Position numbers and translations under genes: made by a program. Shown here piece by piece: positions 36,067 through 44,660 of a stretch of 64,000 nucleotides of DNA. How positions within the stretch are numbered: the first letter of the stretch is position 1; every line of letters begins with the position of its first letter. The notes beneath the pieces are model-generated. The model made no database searches and was not told where the DNA came from. It saw only the letters and a list, made by a program, of their open reading frames with translations. The stretch is from Phyllobacterium pellucidum (lineage in GTDB: Bacteria; Pseudomonadota; Alphaproteobacteria; Rhizobiales; Rhizobiaceae): contig NZ_JABUMX010000001.1 of the NCBI RefSeq assembly GCF_013327855.1, positions 248,001 through 312,000 on the forward strand, given 5' to 3'.

Positions 36067-36332
36067 GGCGAACTCCGCATCTGGCTTGCAACGCTTGTGC
36101 TTGCTTGAGTTGGTGTCTTCGTGGAGCTAAAGGCATAACATGATTTTTTTCGCCTGCGCCACGCGATGTCATCACCTCACGCCATCGTGAGAGCGCTGCA
36201 TCCAGGGCGGGATCATCCTGCCTACAGCCTTGCTCGTTTGTCCGGCCTGATCGGGGGCTAAACGTTCGTAGCGCGTGGAAGTTGCGCCGCTCATGCTGAA
36301 CTTTTAGGATCCGATTGATCGGGAAACAGTCG

Positions 36333-37268
36333 ATGCATGAGTTCGCGGAAAAATCGTCAAGAAGATTGGGATGGGGCGCGCCCCTTTCCGCGATCGTGCA
36401 TATAGGCGTGATCCTGTTGCTGGTGCTGGGATTGCCTATGCCCTCGCCGGTCACAACGCCCCCGCAGGAGGTAGACGTGACACTTGTGCCACCTCCGCCG
36501 CCACCGGCACCGCCGCACCCCAAGCCCCAGGAGAAGCCGCCTGAAACGGCTAAACCTGCCAAACCGGTCGAGGTGTTCGAATCTGCTGCCGCAAAGACCG
36601 ACCAGAACGTGAAGGAGCCGCAACCGGCGCCGTCAGCACCGAGTGATCCTGTCGAAGACCCGACTGACAAGCCTGCCGAACCGGAAAACAAGGCCGCTGC
36701 GGGTGGCAAGTCCACAGAAGCCGCGCCGAGCGCACCGGACCGGACAAGCCCGGACGGGCTTGCTGCGGCCGATGCCAAGGCAGCCGAGGCGAATGCTGCT
36801 GCCGCGCCGAATCCGGCTCCGTCTCCAACCGCGTCTACCGCCCCAAAGCCGGATGAAAGCAAGAAACCGGCTGCGGCCAAGCCTGCGTCGCGACGCGGCA
36901 AACTTGTGGTGGCGCGCGAACTCTACTCCGCCGGGGCGCTGTTCGATCCGCGCGTCATGCAGGCGCTCGGGCGGTTGCCGCCGCGACAGCGCATGAAGCA
37001 GGTGTGCATGATAGAGGCGCTGGAACAAATCCGCCGGCAGAGGCCGGGAACGGACATACTTGTTCCATTTGGCGCGAGCGGAAGCAGCTATACCGCCACG
37101 ACACTCGATGCCATCGGTGGTGCGTTCCGCAACGGTTCTAACTGGTACGACCTCGACTTCCATTGCAAGGTCGATAATGAGGGAACCAAGGTGGTCGCTT
37201 TCAGCTACGCGATGGGTAGCCTCGTGCCGAAAAGCGAATGGGTCAGGCGGCAGTTTCCTCTCGATTAG
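36333..37268 (+). CDS. DUF930 protein with TonB-like Pro-rich stalk
   Basis: The 311-residue protein has a short cytosolic start, one hydrophobic anchor (about 18-38), a long Pro/Ala/Lys-rich stretch (about 45-195, similar to a TonB stalk) and a C-terminal DUF930 domain (about 200-311). The domain shows GALFDPRVMQALGRLPPRQRMKQVCMIEALEQI with a conserved Cys, then YDLDFHCKVD near 275. It is probably an inner-membrane protein with a periplasmic domain. DUF930 occurs mainly in rhizobia and has no known function. I used the ATG at 36333; a TTG six codons earlier is possible. Confidence 0.85.
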   Translation: MHEFAEKSSRRLGWGAPLSAIVHIGVILLLVLGLPMPSPVTTPPQEVDVTLVPPPPPPAPPHPKPQEKPPETAKPAKPVEVFESAAAKTDQNVKEPQPAPSAPSDPVEDPTDKPAEPENKAAAGGKSTEAAPSAPDRTSPDGLAAADAKAAEANAAAAPNPAPSPTASTAPKPDESKKPAAAKPASRRGKLVVARELYSAGALFDPRVMQALGRLPPRQRMKQVCMIEALEQIRRQRPGTDILVPFGASGSSYTATTLDAIGGAFRNGSNWYDLDFHCKVDNEGTKVVAFSYAMGSLVPKSEWVRRQFPLD

Positions 37269-37381
37269 ATCCTGATGATGGCTCTCCGCACGCACCGTTA
37301 CTGTTACGTACTTGTTCCGACAGCGTAACCTCGCGAAAGTCGCCACATTTCAGTCGATCAATTTCCATCTGGAGAGCAACG

Positions 37382-37954
37382 ATGTCGATGTCATTGGATC
37401 AAGCAGCCGAAGTCTATCGGGAAGCCATGCGGGCGACCGTCAAGCGGTACTCCCTGTGGTATCTGATCGAAGGAATATTGCTCGTCGTTGCGGGCGTTCT
37501 GGCGATCATCTATCCGGTGTTCTCATCCGTCGCAGTTATTCTGTTGCTTGGCTGGTTGCTTATTTTCAGCGGCATCCTGCAATGCATAGGGCTGTTCTAT
37601 GCCCGCCATGTCCCGAATTTCTGGCTGCAGCTCATTTCCGTCTTCCTTGCCGTGCTGATCGGTTTCCTGTTCCTGCGCGATCCGGCGCAGGGTCTCGTTA
37701 CAGTGACCTTGCTGCTTATCGTCTTCTTCATGATCGAAGGCATATCGAAGGTGGTCTTCTCCCTGACGATCCGGCCCTTCCCGCATTGGGGTTGGGTTCT
37801 CGTCAGCGGCATCATAGGCATTCTTCTGTCGCTGTTCCTGCTGATAAGCCTGCCGGTTACAGCGCTCTGGCTCATCGGTTTGCTGCTCGGCATCCAATTG
37901 ATCAGCGTCGGAGGGGCGCTGGCGCAGCTCGCCTGGAAAGTACGCCATAGTTGA
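37382..37954 (+). CDS. HdeD family membrane protein
   Basis: This 190-residue integral membrane protein has six predicted helices arranged in pairs, the HdeD (DUF308) pattern. The first helix pair begins LWYLIEGILLVVAGVLAIIYPVFSSVAVILLLG, and the repeated motif recurs at GWVLVSGIIGILLSLFLLISLP. HdeD was first linked to acid resistance in E. coli, but its molecular function is uncertain. The ATG at 37382 has GGAGAG just upstream; the second ATG at 37388 is also possible. It converges on the pentapeptide-repeat gene with nine bases between stops. Confidence 0.88.
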   Translation: MSMSLDQAAEVYREAMRATVKRYSLWYLIEGILLVVAGVLAIIYPVFSSVAVILLLGWLLIFSGILQCIGLFYARHVPNFWLQLISVFLAVLIGFLFLRDPAQGLVTVTLLLIVFFMIEGISKVVFSLTIRPFPHWGWVLVSGIIGILLSLFLLISLPVTALWLIGLLLGIQLISVGGALAQLAWKVRHS

Positions 37955-37963
37955 GGCGATTTC

Positions 37964-38716
37964 TCAGTTGTCGCGATCGTCGGGCGGGCACGGCCATCCC
38001 GACGGCGGGTTGAGGCCGGCAGGCAATTTGGTTTTGGCGTCACCGCAGGCGAGTTCGATCTGTCCCTGTTCCAGCCCCTGCGCCGCCGAGAGATCGAGCC
38101 CCTCGATCCGCGTCAGATACATGAAGGCATGGTCGAAGATGATCGGTCCTTCAAATGTTGCATGACTAAGGTCTGCCCGAGACAGATTGGCCAGCGAGAA
38201 ACGTACGCCGGTCAGGACGGCGTCATCAAAATCGGCGCGTCCAAGCTCGGCCTTTTCGAAGTTCGCTCCCGTCAGCTTGGCCTTTGCAAACCCGGATCGT
38301 TGCAGTTCCGCACTGGCGAAGTTGGCGCCTTCAGCGGAAATGCCGGTAAAATTGCTGCGGTAGGCCTCGACCTTGGAGAAGTTGGCCTTCTCGGCTGCGG
38401 CACCGGCCAGCGAAGCCCGCACCAGTGTCGCCTTTTCCAGGTTTGCCGATTTGAGGTTGGAGTTGCTGAGATCGGTAGAGGCAAAATCGGTGCTGAAGAG
38501 CTTGGCACCTTCGAGTTCGCTGCCGGGAATCATGATGTTGCGCTTTGTGCAATCGGTCCAGTCCAAACCCGGCGCTGCGGTGGAACCGCAATCTGCCGCC
38601 AACGCAGGTCCCAGCGGCAATATAGTGCAACCTATCAACATGCAGGCGGCGAGGAACGCGCTCCGCCGCTTTACCGGAGCTGAGACTTCCATCACCACTT
38701 CCATTGAGACGCTCAT
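37964..38716 (-). CDS. Exported pentapeptide-repeat protein
   Basis: From the ATG at 38716 (GGAG seven bases upstream) the protein has 250 residues. It has a signal peptide ending near residue 40 (GPALAAD) and a block of pentapeptide repeats with the A(D/N)LxX pattern, from LEGAKLFSTDFASTDLSNSN to about residue 195 (LANLSRADLSHATFEG). The repeats form a right-handed four-sided helix. Two cysteines near the mature start (CG, DC) and two near the end (ACGD, WPCPP) suggest disulfides. The role in the periplasm is unknown. Confidence 0.88.
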   Translation of the reverse strand: MSVSMEVVMEVSAPVKRRSAFLAACMLIGCTILPLGPALAADCGSTAAPGLDWTDCTKRNIMIPGSELEGAKLFSTDFASTDLSNSNLKSANLEKATLVRASLAGAAAEKANFSKVEAYRSNFTGISAEGANFASAELQRSGFAKAKLTGANFEKAELGRADFDDAVLTGVRFSLANLSRADLSHATFEGPIIFDHAFMYLTRIEGLDLSAAQGLEQGQIELACGDAKTKLPAGLNPPSGWPCPPDDRDN

Positions 38717-38826
38717 ACCGCACTCCGATTCTGTCACGCCATGGCAGCCAAGATAGCGCAGCGCATTGCCGAAACCAATTGATCCAACAGGCAAAAGCGC
38801 GTTGCCGCCGGGCCATGCGAGTGCTG

Positions 38827-39240
38827 CTAGGGCACCACCGCATCGAGTTCCGGCAAAAGGACAACGCTTTCCTGCTCGTTTGGATCCGTCCGAGCAATAA
38901 TTGCCGTGCAAGGCGTGTTGCTGAGATTGGCCGGTAGATGCGGCACGCCTGGAGGAATATAGAAGAGCTCGCCCGCATGGACGACGATGTGTTCCTTAAG
39001 CCCTTCGCCGTACCAGGTATGCGCCTCACCCGACAGCATATAGATCGCCGTCTCGTGGGCCTCGTGCATGTGCGCCTTGGCCCTCGCACCAGGCGGGATT
39101 GTCAATATATGCATGCAAATTCCCGTCGATCCGACCGTCTCGGCGGCTATTCCTTCAAAGTAATTCAGTCCCTGCTTGCCGCCGTAGGTGTGATGCGGTT
39201 TGACCAGCCTGCACGTCGGTTTGGATTTTACGTCCATCAT
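38827..39240 (-). CDS. Cupin domain protein
   Basis: The 137-residue protein is a single cupin with metal ligands visible in HMHEAHETAIYMLSGEAHTWYG (HxH and Glu) and PPGVPHLPAN (second His), which fits an iron or manganese cupin. I selected the ATG at 39240, with GGAGG nine bases upstream. A second ATG follows directly, and a longer frame upstream has no such site. Relatives include mannose-6-phosphate isomerase-like cupins, but the function is not clear. It stands alone, 110 bases from the pentapeptide gene. Confidence 0.8.
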   Translation of the reverse strand: MMDVKSKPTCRLVKPHHTYGGKQGLNYFEGIAAETVGSTGICMHILTIPPGARAKAHMHEAHETAIYMLSGEAHTWYGEGLKEHIVVHAGELFYIPPGVPHLPANLSNTPCTAIIARTDPNEQESVVLLPELDAVVP

Positions 39241-39455
39241 CGCCTCCAAGAGAGGTAAGGGAAAGTCATGCACGTTTTAACCGCCAGCATAGCATGCAAT
39301 GGCTGGGAAACCGCTGTGAAAACTGCCGTGGTTCACCCTCGCGGGTGATGCGGCGAACCGGCGGTTCGATCAGTATCCATCCGCAAGCCAATGATTCGTC
39401 TTACTCATTATGCGTGCCCTGCGTCAGACCCTCGGTTGAATGTCAGGAGAACTGC

Positions 39456-39881
39456 ATGCCGGACAGACACGAATTCTGTCGTATCGAGATTTGCGGTCGC
39501 ACATTTACCGGTACCGTCCACGCTGACGGTCCATACCTCAAACTGCTCGAGAGCCGCACCTTCGGTTATGGCGCCCCGCTGCGCTCGCATCTGGTGCTGT
39601 CGAAGGTCCCAGGGAGGCGCTATTACGCCATCTGCAGAAATTTCGAACCGCTCATATCGCTTCCCCTCTTCCTCGATGAGGATGTGGAACTGCTTGCCAG
39701 GGAATTTGGCATACCGATCGATGACAGATCCCGGCACTATTCATTTGAACGCAGCCCGGCCTCGCGAGCGCTGAAGCAATGGTCGTTGCAACACCCTGAA
39801 ATCGCTCGCGCCTGTTCGGGCCTGACGACGCTCGTCCCTCGCTGGTACCAGGCAGGCCGTCGCCGCCTCGCATCACTTTGA
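39456..39881 (+). CDS. Hypothetical protein (141 aa)
   Basis: From the ATG at 39456, with AGGAGA six bases upstream, the protein has 141 residues and no signal peptide. It is basic and moderately hydrophobic, with a start pattern (FCRIEICGRTFTGTVHADG) and three Cys residues. I do not recognise the family. Its last nine bases overlap the end of the HAD gene, which runs in the opposite direction, so the two are a tightly packed convergent pair. Confidence 0.55.
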   Translation: MPDRHEFCRIEICGRTFTGTVHADGPYLKLLESRTFGYGAPLRSHLVLSKVPGRRYYAICRNFEPLISLPLFLDEDVELLAREFGIPIDDRSRHYSFERSPASRALKQWSLQHPEIARACSGLTTLVPRWYQAGRRRLASL

Positions 39882-40904
39882 CGGCGGGAAAATCACCTTC
39901 CAGTCGTTCTTCATGCTGACGACCTGCCAGCCCTTTGTGACTGCTTCATCCCAGCCTTTGTCGAACTTCGCCAGCTTGTCGGTGCGGTCGTAGGCATATT
40001 CGCGCTCGGCGTCGTCATGATGGATATAGACCGCCAGCCTCGCACCGCTTCCCGCGGTTGTATATTCAAGCATCTCCCGGTCGCCGTCGGAGTTGCCGAT
40101 GGCCATGATTGGCCAGCGTCCAATGAAGCGATTGATACCCACGGGCTTGCCGGGACCGTCATCGATGAATTCGACCTTTGGTTCCTTCATCAACTCAGGC
40201 TTCCCGTCAGCCCCAAGCTGATATTTAACGACACCGGAGGAACCAATCACCTGCTCGGGCGGCACGCCATAGATCTTGTCGGCAAAGACGCGCATGAACT
40301 CAACGCCTCCGCCCGACACGATGAAGGTGCGGAAACCATTGTCGCGCAGGTAGGCGAGCAATTCGAGTTGCGGCTGGTAGACGAGTTCACCGTAGGGCTT
40401 TTGACGGACCGGATGTTTTGCCGTGGCAAACCAGTCGGCGACGGTCTTTGAAAATGCCTCTGTACTCATACCGGCGTGGGTCGCCGCCATGATTTCGAGC
40501 ATGCCTTTCATGCCGGAGGCCTCGACCCCGGCGAGATCGTTGGCAAGAACGGACTTAAAGGGCTCCGTGTCCTTCCACTCGGGATGCTCCGGCGCCAGAC
40601 GCTTGACTTCGTCCAAGGCAAAGAAAAGTTCAAAAGGCACAGGCTTTTCTGCCCATAGCGTGCCGTCATTGTCGAAGACGGCGATGCGGTCGACGGGCGC
40701 TACGAAATCGGCCGAACCATCGGTCGTGACGCGCTTGACGAAATCGACGATGGCTGTGCGGTTTGGCCCATCGTTCCAAGACGGCAGCGGGTCGGACTGT
40801 GCAAGGGCTGAACCCGCGTTTAGGAGCAGAAATACGAAAAGAACTGCCCAAACCCTGGCGAGCCCATGAACGCGAACCCATCCCGATTTTGTGAAATTTC
40901 CCAC
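39873..40904 (-). CDS. Exported HAD-superfamily phosphatase
   Basis: The 343-residue protein starts at the GTG at 40904, with GGGAGGGG six bases upstream; a longer frame to 41069 has no such site. A signal peptide occupies residues 1-36 (hydrophobic VLFVFLLLNAGSALAQ). The HAD core has the nucleophile motif FDNDGTLW, the second Thr/Ser motif in FIVSGGGVEF and the acidic motif IMAIGNSDGDREML. The export signal and HAD motif suggest a periplasmic phosphomonoesterase or phosphonatase-like enzyme. No operon partners are evident. Confidence 0.9.
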   Translation of the reverse strand: MGNFTKSGWVRVHGLARVWAVLFVFLLLNAGSALAQSDPLPSWNDGPNRTAIVDFVKRVTTDGSADFVAPVDRIAVFDNDGTLWAEKPVPFELFFALDEVKRLAPEHPEWKDTEPFKSVLANDLAGVEASGMKGMLEIMAATHAGMSTEAFSKTVADWFATAKHPVRQKPYGELVYQPQLELLAYLRDNGFRTFIVSGGGVEFMRVFADKIYGVPPEQVIGSSGVVKYQLGADGKPELMKEPKVEFIDDGPGKPVGINRFIGRWPIMAIGNSDGDREMLEYTTAGSGARLAVYIHHDDAEREYAYDRTDKLAKFDKGWDEAVTKGWQVVSMKNDWKVIFPPSK

Positions 40905-41099
40905 GGCGACCCCTCCCGGCAACAGGTAACTTTCACTTATAAACGCTCGCGGCCGGCACAACTGGAAGTACGTAACTGTTACAATACGAACAGCGCCTTT
41001 CGGGTGAAGCAAAAGCCTAATCCTTGTCCGGTGGGTATCGCCGTGATAATTTATCGTCATTCCGCTCAAGAGAATCCGAGATAGGGCGGAGGATGTGGG

Positions 41100-41690
41100 A
41101 TGAAGATTCTTTATGGTTCCGTTCTAGGTATCCTGCTTGGGATCACAGCCGCATGGGCGGGTCCGCTGCACGATGCTGCCAGGGACGGGGATGTCGCTCG
41201 CGCGAAACAACTGATCGACCAGGGCGCAAAGGTGGGCGAACCCGATGAAACGGGCGAACCGCCATTGGTCATTGCTGCATTGAATGGTCGCAAGGATGTG
41301 GTCGTGCTATTATTGGAACGTGGTTCCGATATCGAGATCCGTAACAAGGGCGGCCTGACCGCTTTGCACGCTGCTGCCTATGGCGGCCATCTCGACGTGG
41401 TGGAATTGCTCGTTTCGAAGGGCGCTGCAGTCAACGATCAGAAGAACTTTTATCACATGTCGCCCCTGCATGCCGCCTCCGAGGAGGGCCATGCAGATAT
41501 CGTTGCATTTCTCCTGGCGAACAAGGCCGAGGTCGAGGCAACGGAACGGAATGGCTACACGCCTCTAAGCCAGGCGGGCTGGCGTGAACATTGGGATGCA
41601 GCCGACCTTTTGATCAAGGCGGGTGCTGTCTGCCAGAAGGCCGACCTTGTCGGCGAGCGGCTTTACGACGAATGCACCAAGCGCAAATAG
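41100..41690 (+). CDS. Exported ankyrin-repeat protein
   Basis: The 196-residue protein has an N-terminal signal peptide (about 1-21, MKILYGSVLGILLGITAAWA) and five ankyrin repeats from about residue 22 to 175. The repeats show the pattern G-x-T-A-L-H-A-A-A-x-x-G-H-x-x-V-V-E-L-L, best seen at GGLTALHAAAYGGHLDVVELL. The C-terminal Cys pair (AVCQKADL, YDECTKRK) may form a disulfide. Ankyrin repeats mediate protein binding. It precedes the YHS-domain gene by 44 bases on the same strand and may be functionally paired with it. Confidence 0.85.
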   Translation: MKILYGSVLGILLGITAAWAGPLHDAARDGDVARAKQLIDQGAKVGEPDETGEPPLVIAALNGRKDVVVLLLERGSDIEIRNKGGLTALHAAAYGGHLDVVELLVSKGAAVNDQKNFYHMSPLHAASEEGHADIVAFLLANKAEVEATERNGYTPLSQAGWREHWDAADLLIKAGAVCQKADLVGERLYDECTKRK

Positions 41691-41734
41691 CGCGACGTTG
41701 CGGGCCGTCCAGATTCATGAATTGGAGGATTGGA

Positions 41735-42244
41735 ATGTCAGATCACAGGCGGAGACACGCGATAGCGTTGGCAGCGGCCATTGGCATGCTTTCGTTCGCA
41801 CAGCCCGTTGTGGCCGAGGAATTCGTCAACACCGGATATTTCGGAGACGTGGCGATAAAAGGGTACGATCCGGTCGCCTACTTCACCCAGCATGACGCCG
41901 TGCAAGGCAACCCGCAATATTCATATCATTGGCTGGGCGCGACCTGGCAATTTGCCAACGCCGAAAACCGCGACCTGTTCAAGGCGGATCCCGGCAAATA
42001 CGCCCCGCAATATGGCGGCTATTGCGCTGACGGCGTTTCCTTCGGCACGGTAACGACCAACATCGATCCCAAGGCATGGCGCATAATCGAGGGCAAGCTT
42101 TACATCAGCTACGACCCCGGTACGGCAGAGGGCTTCGAAAAAAGCCCGACCAAGCTTACCGACTCGCAAAAGCACTGGTCGGAGGTCGAGCAGACACTTG
42201 TCTCTGAAAAGCAGGACAAGAATTGGGAAGCTCCAGCCAATTAG
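41735..42244 (+). CDS. Exported YHS-domain protein
   Basis: This 169-residue protein begins with a signal peptide (about 1-27, cleavage near VVAEE). Its YHS domain (about 35-100) shows KGYDPVAYFTQHDAVQGNPQYSYHW, then ATWQFANAENRDLFKADPGKYAPQYGGYCADG. YHS domains are thought to bind metal through the Tyr-His-Ser motif, and exported versions occur in many proteobacteria without a proven role. The ATG at 41735 has GGAGG seven bases upstream. It follows the ankyrin gene and is convergent with the cyclase gene, eight bases away. Confidence 0.85.
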   Translation: MSDHRRRHAIALAAAIGMLSFAQPVVAEEFVNTGYFGDVAIKGYDPVAYFTQHDAVQGNPQYSYHWLGATWQFANAENRDLFKADPGKYAPQYGGYCADGVSFGTVTTNIDPKAWRIIEGKLYISYDPGTAEGFEKSPTKLTDSQKHWSEVEQTLVSEKQDKNWEAPAN

Positions 42245-42252
42245 AGCGTTGG

Positions 42253-44469
42253 CTATAAGGGCGCCACGGAAAAATACTTCAAGGATTGTGGCGTGACCTG
42301 GATATAATCCAAGTCGCGCTCGTCCGTTGTCGTATTGCGGTAAACATAGCCGCAGACGGTGCGGTCGCGAAAATACCCCGGGTATTTTTCGCAAAGCCGG
42401 TTGCCCTGAATTTCAACGGCACCCGTGATGTTGGTATTGGCGCTCCGATAGGCGGTATTGCCTGCACTGTCGAAAAACTGGACGAACTGCGTACCGTTCC
42501 GGTGCTTGCCTGCCCATTTCTTGTTGTTGACCAGGTCGTTCAACTGGGATTCGCTCAATTGGTCGGCCTGATTTCCCTGGAAATCGAAGGGCCATTGCGG
42601 CACCCGCGCGGCCTTCAAGCCGGCAAGATGGTAGTCCAGATCCTCCTTCTGCCAGTAATCGTAGAGATAGCTGTAATAGGTCAGGTTGGCGTCCGGGAAG
42701 AGCGCCATCAACTTCGCCTTTTCTTCGGCCGCCGGCGTCAGCTTCCCCTCATCGACATAGGCGGCGGCGAGATATTCGCGCGCCGGCTCCGCCCGGGGAA
42801 GAGAATCGCGCGCCGCCTCAAGCAAGGGGATGGCGCGCTCGTTCTCGCGCGAGGTGTAGTAGACAATCCCTGCAAGCAGTTTGAAGCTGGGTTCCGGCGA
42901 CGGGTCGAGCCGCAGCGCGCGGTCCATTTCCGTCACCGCCTGCCCGCGGCTGCCGGTTTGCGCAAGAATGAGAGCAAGGTTTGCCACAGCTTCGGGGTCA
43001 TTGGGCTGGGTTGCGACGGCCCGGTTGGCGGATTCCCGCGCCTCCACTTCACGGCCATCGACGAGTTGCAACAGCGCAAGCACGGTATGGGCCCGGGCAT
43101 TGTTGGGGTCAATCTTCAGTGCCTCGCCAGCCGCATCATAGGCAATCTTGCGGGCAACCGCAGCCGACCAGAGGAAATTGTAGTCGTTGCGCCATACGTC
43201 GACGGCGACGCGCGCTATGCCTGCATGGGCGTTGGCAAAGCGTGGATCGAGATCGATCGCCTTCTGATAATATGACAGGGTTCGCCGGTAAGTCTCAACA
43301 TCCGCATAGAAAAACCCTTCCTGCTCGGCCCGCATGTAATAGTCGTACGCTTCGAGATTGTCGGTGGGGATGCGCGCGAGTTGGTCCCGCTCGCCCTCGC
43401 TGAGCTTCACTTCGAGCGCGGATATGATCTTGCCGATCACATCGTCCTGTACGGCGAAGAGATCGGCATATTGCCGGTCGTAGCGCTCGGCCCAAAGGGA
43501 AAGTCCCGTTACCGCATCGATGAGCTTGACGTTGATGCGCAGGCGGGTGTCCGCCCGTTGCAGGGTGCCTTCAAGAATATAGTGCACGCCGAGTTCCGAA
43601 GCGACGTCCTGTATCTTGTTTGCCGAGGTGCTGACGGCGAACACGGAATGGCGCGCGATGACGAAGAGGCCGGATACTTTCGAAAGTTCGGTGATGAGAT
43701 CATCCGTCAGGCCTTCAGCAAGATGATCATGTTCAGTGTCTCCGCTGACATTGATGAACGGCAGAACGGCTACCGACGGTTTGTCGGGCAAGGGATAGGC
43801 AAAACGCTGCACCGGCGTCGCTGGCCATATCAGGGTCCAGGGCTTGAACCACAGCGCTCCCCCGGCAAGCACAAGCGCAAGGAGCGCGGCCGCGGCAGGC
43901 ACCCGCCAGTTGAACTTCTTTTTAGGCGCTCCAAGCGTCTTGCCCGCAGCGGATGGATCGAGCACGACACGATAGACGCGCACCGGTTCGGCAATGCTCT
44001 TTACCTTCTGTTCGCCAAGAGACACATAGCCGACGGGCAGTCGCGATTTGACGTGATCGTAAGTGGTTCCGGAGATGGCGATGCCCCCAGGCTCGGCAAG
44101 TGCCTGGATGCGATCGGCGATGTTGACGCCGTCGCCATGAATATCGTCGCCCTCAACGATGATATCGCCAAGATTGACGCCGATGCGAAAATCGAGGCGA
44201 TGACCGGCGGGTTCTCCTGCGTTTCTCTTTGCTTTCTCCTGCTGGATCTCCACCGCACAGCGCAAGGCATCGACGACGCTATGGAATTCGACCAGCACCC
44301 CGTCGCCCATGGTCTTGACCAGACGGCCGTGGTGCTTGGCAATCTTGGGTTCAAAGACTTCGTACAGATCGCTCTGGAACCTTGCGCGGGTTCCTTCCTC
44401 ATCGATCTGGCTCAAGTGGCCATAGCCGGCAACGTCGGCGATGAGCACGGCAGCTAGGTGACGTTCCAT
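42253..44469 (-). CDS. Class III adenylate/guanylate cyclase with TolB-like and TPR domains
   Basis: The 738-residue protein has an N-terminal class III cyclase domain (about 5-175). Metal and catalytic motifs are visible: LIADVAGYGHL, KTMGDGVLVEF and NLGDIIVEGDD with GDGVNIADRI. A single membrane helix follows at about 190-210 (AAAALLALVLAGGALWF). Next is a TolB-like domain (SVAVLPFINVSGD) near 240, and C-terminal TPR helices (about 380-610). This architecture is common and multi-copy in rhizobia. It probably makes cAMP from cytosolic signals, with TPR helices as a protein-binding part, but activity is not shown. Confidence 0.88.
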   Translation of the reverse strand: MERHLAAVLIADVAGYGHLSQIDEEGTRARFQSDLYEVFEPKIAKHHGRLVKTMGDGVLVEFHSVVDALRCAVEIQQEKAKRNAGEPAGHRLDFRIGVNLGDIIVEGDDIHGDGVNIADRIQALAEPGGIAISGTTYDHVKSRLPVGYVSLGEQKVKSIAEPVRVYRVVLDPSAAGKTLGAPKKKFNWRVPAAAALLALVLAGGALWFKPWTLIWPATPVQRFAYPLPDKPSVAVLPFINVSGDTEHDHLAEGLTDDLITELSKVSGLFVIARHSVFAVSTSANKIQDVASELGVHYILEGTLQRADTRLRINVKLIDAVTGLSLWAERYDRQYADLFAVQDDVIGKIISALEVKLSEGERDQLARIPTDNLEAYDYYMRAEQEGFFYADVETYRRTLSYYQKAIDLDPRFANAHAGIARVAVDVWRNDYNFLWSAAVARKIAYDAAGEALKIDPNNARAHTVLALLQLVDGREVEARESANRAVATQPNDPEAVANLALILAQTGSRGQAVTEMDRALRLDPSPEPSFKLLAGIVYYTSRENERAIPLLEAARDSLPRAEPAREYLAAAYVDEGKLTPAAEEKAKLMALFPDANLTYYSYLYDYWQKEDLDYHLAGLKAARVPQWPFDFQGNQADQLSESQLNDLVNNKKWAGKHRNGTQFVQFFDSAGNTAYRSANTNITGAVEIQGNRLCEKYPGYFRDRTVCGYVYRNTTTDERDLDYIQVTPQSLKYFSVAPL

Positions 44470-44660
44470 TTCACCGTTTTTCCCCGGAGCACAATGTCAC
44501 TCCTTCTCGCATCTTATCGCAGGTAGGAGGCAGAGGCCATTACGCTCAAATGGGTGAGCACGAAGCCGGCCTGCAGGAACAAGGTCGAGCGCTATTATTT
44601 ACCAGCTCTGCTTTAATCCATCGGTCCGCGCTCTATTTAAGGGTGTAGCCTAGACTAACG

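Noticed and set aside
35711..36901. 396-codon minus-strand frame across the DUF930 gene and the 2Fe-2S gene
   Set aside because: It conflicts with two supported genes; its composition is low complexity.
43381..44457. 358-codon open frame opposite the cyclase-TPR gene
   Set aside because: Antisense shadow with no domain similarity; the minus-strand frame has all cyclase motifs.
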